From the NCBI GenBank assembly GCA_002439095.1, contig DJOT01000031.1:1-27037 (forward strand): DNA of 27,037 bases, read 5' to 3'. The notes beneath the pieces are model-generated. The model worked only from the letters and a program-made list of their open reading frames with translations, was not told where the DNA came from and did no database searches. Positions 24,436-27,037 of this stretch are shown here, piece by piece. The stretch comes from Bacteroidales bacterium UBA6431 (GTDB lineage: Bacteria; Bacteroidota; Bacteroidia; Bacteroidales; UBA932). Within the stretch, counting starts at the first letter, position 1; each line of letters starts with the position of its first letter. The position numbers and the translations under genes were made by a program.

Positions 24436-24960
24436 ATGAATGGAGTAATCCTGTACCAATCGAAGTATGGTGCTACAAAAAGGTACGCCGACTGGCTTTC
24501 AGAAGAAACCGGTTTCAAGTGTGTGGAGACCAGAAAGGCTGACATCAATGAAATCATTACATACGACACCATTATTTTAGGAGGAGCGATATACGCTTCC
24601 GGTATTGCCGGCTTGTCGTTTCTGAAAAAGAATATCAAAAAATTGGCGGGTAAAAAGATTGTCGTGTTTTGTTGCGGGGCATCTCCGTATGAAGAAAAGG
24701 CAGTCCAACAGATCAGGGAGCACAACATGAAAGGTGACTTGTCTGATATTCCTCTCTTTTACTGCCGAGGTGCGTGGAATTTGGACGCAATGTCCTTTAA
24801 AGACAGAACATTATGCAAATTGCTCAGGAAGTCGGTAGAGAAGAAAGATCCGTCAGAATACGAACTGTGGGAAAAGGCGCTGATGGAAGCCGGGGATGAC
24901 AAATGCGACTGGACTGACAAAAAATACCTTGACCCGATATTGGAATGTATCAGGCGGTAG
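24436..24960 (+). CDS. Flavodoxin-domain protein
   Basis: A 174-residue cytoplasmic protein of the flavodoxin/HemG-like type that would bind FMN. The N-terminal strand-loop ILYQSKYGATKRYADWL (5-21) is the FMN phosphate-binding site, YDTIILGGAIYASG (about 43-56) and IVVFCCGASP (about 75-84) are the next core strands and loops. The C-terminal third is unusually charged and longer than a plain flavodoxin. Base composition is more AT-rich than the cassette upstream, and two tandem copies of ATAAAATC (24420-24435) abut the ATG. It may be read from the cassette promoter, as no terminator lies between. Substrate or partner unknown. Confidence 0.85.
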   Translation: MNGVILYQSKYGATKRYADWLSEETGFKCVETRKADINEIITYDTIILGGAIYASGIAGLSFLKKNIKKLAGKKIVVFCCGASPYEEKAVQQIREHNMKGDLSDIPLFYCRGAWNLDAMSFKDRTLCKLLRKSVEKKDPSEYELWEKALMEAGDDKCDWTDKKYLDPILECIRR

Positions 24961-25509
24961 ACTCGTAATCCAAGTTGCGCAAGTGTCTGACTTGTTGCCG
25001 ATACTGAACGTTCACTGCAGCGCAAAATCACAAAATGATGTTTGCAGACATCTCCTTCGGCTCCGGGTTAGAGTGTAATGGCGGCATAATGCTCTAACCT
25101 AGCTGGGAAATCGTCGTCCTGTGGCTTTTCTGCTCTCGGGTTATAGCAAAAAATATGGAAAGTGCTCTAACCTGAAGCGGTCACCTGGGGCGGAACGGCA
25201 CGATGTGCTTCAATGACCTTTACCGAGGCCGCGCCTGCTTCCTCACATTGGCTCGCTTATCGGCTGGGCTATAGAGAACTTTGGCTCCATACTGGCGGAC
25301 CGGAAAAGCAGTGTCGTATAAGACTTATGGCTACAATCGGAAACATATCCGTACTCCTGACTTCCATTTGAGCATGGTATTGTAAATCTTTCGCTTGAAG
25401 TAAATATCATTTTGTTCCGCTCCTCATCATATTTATGCCCAAATATAGAACAACCAATTGCTCCACCAGATTTTTTTATGGTAAAATGTCATTTTCCACC
25501 AAATCCTCT
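24961..25509. other. Gene-poor stretch holding repeat copy 1 and degenerate sequence
   Basis: These 549 bases carry no credible gene. They hold the first copy of an inverted-ended repeat (25058-25180) and two further short blocks (25302-25331 and 25455-25466) that recur in the same order near 26297-26338. Short open stretches around 25230-25380 in different frames could be transposase or other gene remnants, but none has a start, a continuous frame or a family motif I recognise. Confidence 0.6.
25058..25180 (+). repeat. Repeat copy 1 with imperfect inverted ends (MITE-like)
   Basis: A 123-base element. The left end CGGCTCCGGGTTAGAG (25058-25073) is an imperfect reverse complement of the right end CTCTAACCTGAAGCGG (25165-25180). 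A further inner CTCTAACC is at 25092-25099. The same sequence recurs at 26159-26282 in the same orientation, with roughly one difference in six by eye. No coding potential. It resembles a small non-autonomous mobile element or a remnant of a larger one. Confidence 0.7.
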
Positions 25510-25920
25510 TCAGTCTTCTTCCCGGATAATGCTCAGGCAAGGAACATAGCAGGTTCCAAGCAGAAACGCGACACCTGTGGATGACATTTCAAGCCATGAA
25601 AAATTCTCGATCAGCATAGTTAAGCCCCAGATTGTTCTTCCGAAGAAGACAATTAACATCGTGATGACTGCGGCCTTTTGGAGCGGCATCCGATGGATGA
25701 GTCCTAAAACAGATAATCCATAACTCCCGGCGAGAAAAAACGCCATTGCGATGCAGACAGTTATCAAATATGGCAGGGCAGCCCCATGTGTGGCTATCTC
25801 ATCCATTATACTATTTATCCCATAGATATGGAATACAGTCTCCAAACAAAACAGACAAGCCAGATGCCCCGCGCCGATCACAAAATGCAGGATCGCTCCC
25901 AATAAAACCAATTTTCTCAT
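25510..25920 (-). CDS. Small four-helix integral membrane protein, function unknown
   Basis: A 136-residue hydrophobic protein on the minus strand. Four membrane helices are visible: about 4-24 (LVLLGAILHFVIGAGHLACL), 48-72 (ALPYLITVCIAMAFFLAGSY), 83-104 (AAVITMLIVFFGRTIWGL) and 115-132. A short polar tail REED ends it. I recognise no family. It is the only clear minus-strand gene in the window and sits between the two copies of the inverted-ended repeat, so it may have arrived with them. A TAAATTTG box on its strand (25957-25950) precedes the start by 29 bases. Confidence 0.72.
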   Translation of the reverse strand: MRKLVLLGAILHFVIGAGHLACLFCLETVFHIYGINSIMDEIATHGAALPYLITVCIAMAFFLAGSYGLSVLGLIHRMPLQKAAVITMLIVFFGRTIWGLTMLIENFSWLEMSSTGVAFLLGTCYVPCLSIIREED

Positions 25921-25949
25921 ATAAAATCTTTAGTATCTGATAGTGAGTG

Positions 25950-25957
25950 CAAATTTA
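25950..25957 (-). promoter_or_regulatory. -7 promoter box of the minus-strand membrane protein gene (TAAATTTG)
   Basis: Read on the minus strand this is TAAATTTG, an exact TAnnTTTG match, 29 bases before the ATG at 25920. No clear TTTG -33 box. Confidence 0.45.
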
Positions 25958-26158
25958 CAAGGTAATCCTATTCTCCGTTCTTTGTCTGTATGGACAGATC
26001 GCCCTATTTAATGTATTGATAGTCAAAATAATTAATATAAACCGCGTGGACATGTATAGAGAGCGTTTACGGAATTAGTTCTTGTGTCCGAGCAGATAGC
26101 TGACCTTGGCTTTAGTGTCAAATGGGCGAGCGAACGAATTGCTTGTGGTTCCCGACTT

Positions 26159-26282
26159 CCGGTTTCAGGTTAGAGTGTAATGGCGGCGGAATGCTCTAGC
26201 CTGGCCCTGAAATCATCGTCCTGTGGCTTTCGTGCTTTCGGGTTATAGCAAAAGATGTGGAAAATGCTCTAACCTGAAGCGG
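26159..26282 (+). repeat. Repeat copy 2 with inverted ends (MITE-like)
   Basis: A 124-base element. The left end CCGGTTTCAGGTTAGAG (26159-26175) is nearly the reverse complement of the right end CTCTAACCTGAAGCGG (26267-26282). An inner variant, GCTCTAGCCT, is at 26193-26202. It matches copy 1 over its whole length, including the block CCTGTGGCTTT and GGGTTATAGCAAAA. The downstream matches to copy 1 are also present here but closer together. Confidence 0.7.
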
Positions 26283-26296
26283 TCATCTGCGTTCCT

Positions 26297-26338
26297 GGAA
26301 AAGCAGTGTTGTATAAGACTTATGGCCAATTGCTCCAC
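26297..26338 (+). repeat. Collapsed downstream homology blocks of repeat copy 2
   Basis: Bases 26297-26326 match 25302-25331 with one difference, and 26327-26338 (CAATTGCTCCAC) matches 25455-25466. In copy 1 the two blocks lie 123 bases apart and about 120 bases from the inverted-ended element; here they are adjacent and 14 bases from it. So either this copy lost two segments or copy 1 gained them. Confidence 0.6.
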
Positions 26339-26361
26339 TAAATTTTTAAGGCAAATTTTAC

Positions 26362-26369
26362 TATTTTTG
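26362..26369 (+). promoter_or_regulatory. -7 promoter box of the AAA-ATPase-like gene (TATTTTTG)
   Basis: TATTTTTG is an exact TAnnTTTG match 99 bases before the ATG at 26469, giving an unusually long leader for this window. Confidence 0.45.
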
Positions 26370-26379
26370 TCTTTAGTAA

Positions 26380-26400
26380 GCGGCAAAAATAAGTTGCCGC
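26380..26400 (+). promoter_or_regulatory. Hairpin in the leader of the AAA-ATPase-like gene
   Basis: GCGGCAA (26380-26386) and TTGCCGC (26394-26400) form a perfect 7-bp stem with a 7-base loop, 11 bases after the -7 box. No T-tract follows. It may be an operator or a structured 5' leader; role unknown. Confidence 0.35.
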
Positions 26401-26468
26401 AGATTTGGCAGAGATTACTTGATGGCTTTGGCGCTGAAAGTTATGCAGGGCTTGAGTTTTCAGTATAA

Positions 26469-27037
26469 ATGACGGACGATATGGCGAACAAGGAGATATT
26501 ATACCCGATAGGTGTGCAGACTTTCGGGAAGGTTATAGAGGGAGGCTATCTTTACATAGACAAAACCGGCTATGTGTATGACCTTGCTCAAAAATATTCA
26601 TATATATTCCTGAGCAGGCCACGGCGGTTCGGCAAGTCGTTGCTGTCTTCCACTTTCCATAGCTACTTCGCCGGGGAGAGGGAACTGTTTGAAGGATTGA
26701 AGGCCGGGGAGTTGGAGAGGGAATGGAAGAGACATCCTGTGCTTCATTTCGACATGTCAACGGCCAAATATCTTGACGAGGAGCAGTTACTTCGTGTTCT
26801 GGATTATAAACTTTCGGAATATGAGTCTGATTATGGAATATCTCTAAGCGTAGACAGTGTGGATGTCAATGCAAGGTTGGAAATTCTGGTAAAGTCTGCT
26901 TTTGAACAGACTGGATCCAAGGTTGTAATGATTATTGATGAATATGACGCTCCTCTGCTTGACGTGATGAACGACAGGGAAAAACTTTCTCCGATGCGTC
27001 AGATAATGAGGAACTTCTACAGCCCCATCAAAAGTCT
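26469..27037 (+). CDS. AAA-ATPase-like / PD-(D/E)XK nuclease family protein (3' partial)
   Basis: The frame is open from ATG 26469 to the window end, 189 codons. The opening YPIGVQTFGKVIEGGYLYID and the P-loop-like SRPRRFGKSLL (about 49-59) with VVMIIDEYDAPL (Walker B, about 152-163) are typical of the AAA-ATPase-like family that usually ends in a PD-(D/E)XK nuclease domain. Such genes occur in many copies in Bacteroidales genomes; their role is unsettled. The C-terminal nuclease half would lie beyond the window. ATG 26481 is an alternative start four codons in. The leader has a TATTTTTG box and a hairpin. No neighbours on the right are visible. Confidence 0.9.
   Translation, partial: MTDDMANKEILYPIGVQTFGKVIEGGYLYIDKTGYVYDLAQKYSYIFLSRPRRFGKSLLSSTFHSYFAGERELFEGLKAGELEREWKRHPVLHFDMSTAKYLDEEQLLRVLDYKLSEYESDYGISLSVDSVDVNARLEILVKSAFEQTGSKVVMIIDEYDAPLLDVMNDREKLSPMRQIMRNFYSPIKS

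Larger units (their letters stand above)
25921..26468. other. Gene-poor stretch holding repeat copy 2 and the ATPase leader
   Basis: These 548 bases are AT-rich and carry no credible gene. They contain the promoter box of the minus-strand membrane protein gene, the second inverted-ended repeat (26159-26282), shortened copies of the blocks that follow copy 1, and the leader of the ATPase gene with its own promoter box and hairpin. A plus-strand reading frame at 26223-26468 spans the repeat and looks spurious. Confidence 0.6.

Noticed and set aside
25058..25180. CRISPR array
   Set aside because: Several CTCTAACC motifs recur, but in both orientations and with irregular spacing, and no cas genes are present.
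26223..26468. 81-codon plus-strand reading frame before the ATPase gene
   Set aside because: It runs through the repeat and the promoter/hairpin leader, and only a short segment has a counterpart in copy 1; it is not a convincing gene.

Overview
The window looks like a chromosome segment from a GC-rich member of the Bacteroidales. Three things point there: a SusC/SusD pair, two extracytoplasmic beta-propeller regulators with AraC-type DNA-binding ends (one a full hybrid two-component system), and repeated -7 promoter boxes of the Bacteroidota form TAnnTTTG just upstream of genes. Genus cannot be fixed from this sequence; an Alistipes-like or uncultured Bacteroidales genome would fit.

Layout. 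(1) 1-98 is the tail of a PD-(D/E)XK/Rpn-type nuclease-transposase. (2) 280-4212 is a hybrid two-component system protein with no obvious target genes beside it. (3) 4254-6396 holds greA overlapping a TPR-transmembrane-AraC regulator. (4) 6506-10617 is a tight operon of three predicted lipoproteins (BACON/Ig-like protein, S8 subtilase, small lipocalin-like protein), closed by a strong terminator. (5) 10743-20364 is a small polysaccharide utilization locus: a propeller/Y_Y_Y/AraC regulator that lacks kinase and receiver domains, then SusC, SusD and a GH127 beta-L-arabinofuranosidase-family enzyme, closed by a second terminator. (6) 20465-21256 is a secreted S1/P1 nuclease with its own terminator. 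(7) 21404-24415 is a five-gene acyl-chain cassette: ketoreductase, ketosynthase, acyl carrier protein and two hotdog-fold dehydratase-like proteins. Gene order resembles the core of aryl-polyene/flexirubin type II systems but lacks starter, export and chain-length-factor genes. (8) From about 24420 the sequence becomes visibly more AT-rich and gene-poor: a flavodoxin-like gene, a four-helix membrane protein on the minus strand, and two copies of a degenerate repeat with inverted ends. (9) 26469-27037 is the start of an AAA-ATPase-like/PD-(D/E)XK protein cut by the window end.

How the parts may work together. The membrane regulators probably read periplasmic signals and switch adjacent operons: the kinase-less propeller protein most likely controls the SusCD-GH127 operon, and the TPR-AraC protein may control the three-lipoprotein operon, in front of which lies a perfect 8-bp inverted repeat. 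The fatty-acid-like cassette probably makes a specialised acyl or polyene chain. Its two dehydratase-like proteins each keep a different half of the usual His/acid catalytic pair, which suggests one shared active site. No tRNA, rRNA or CRISPR array was recognised.
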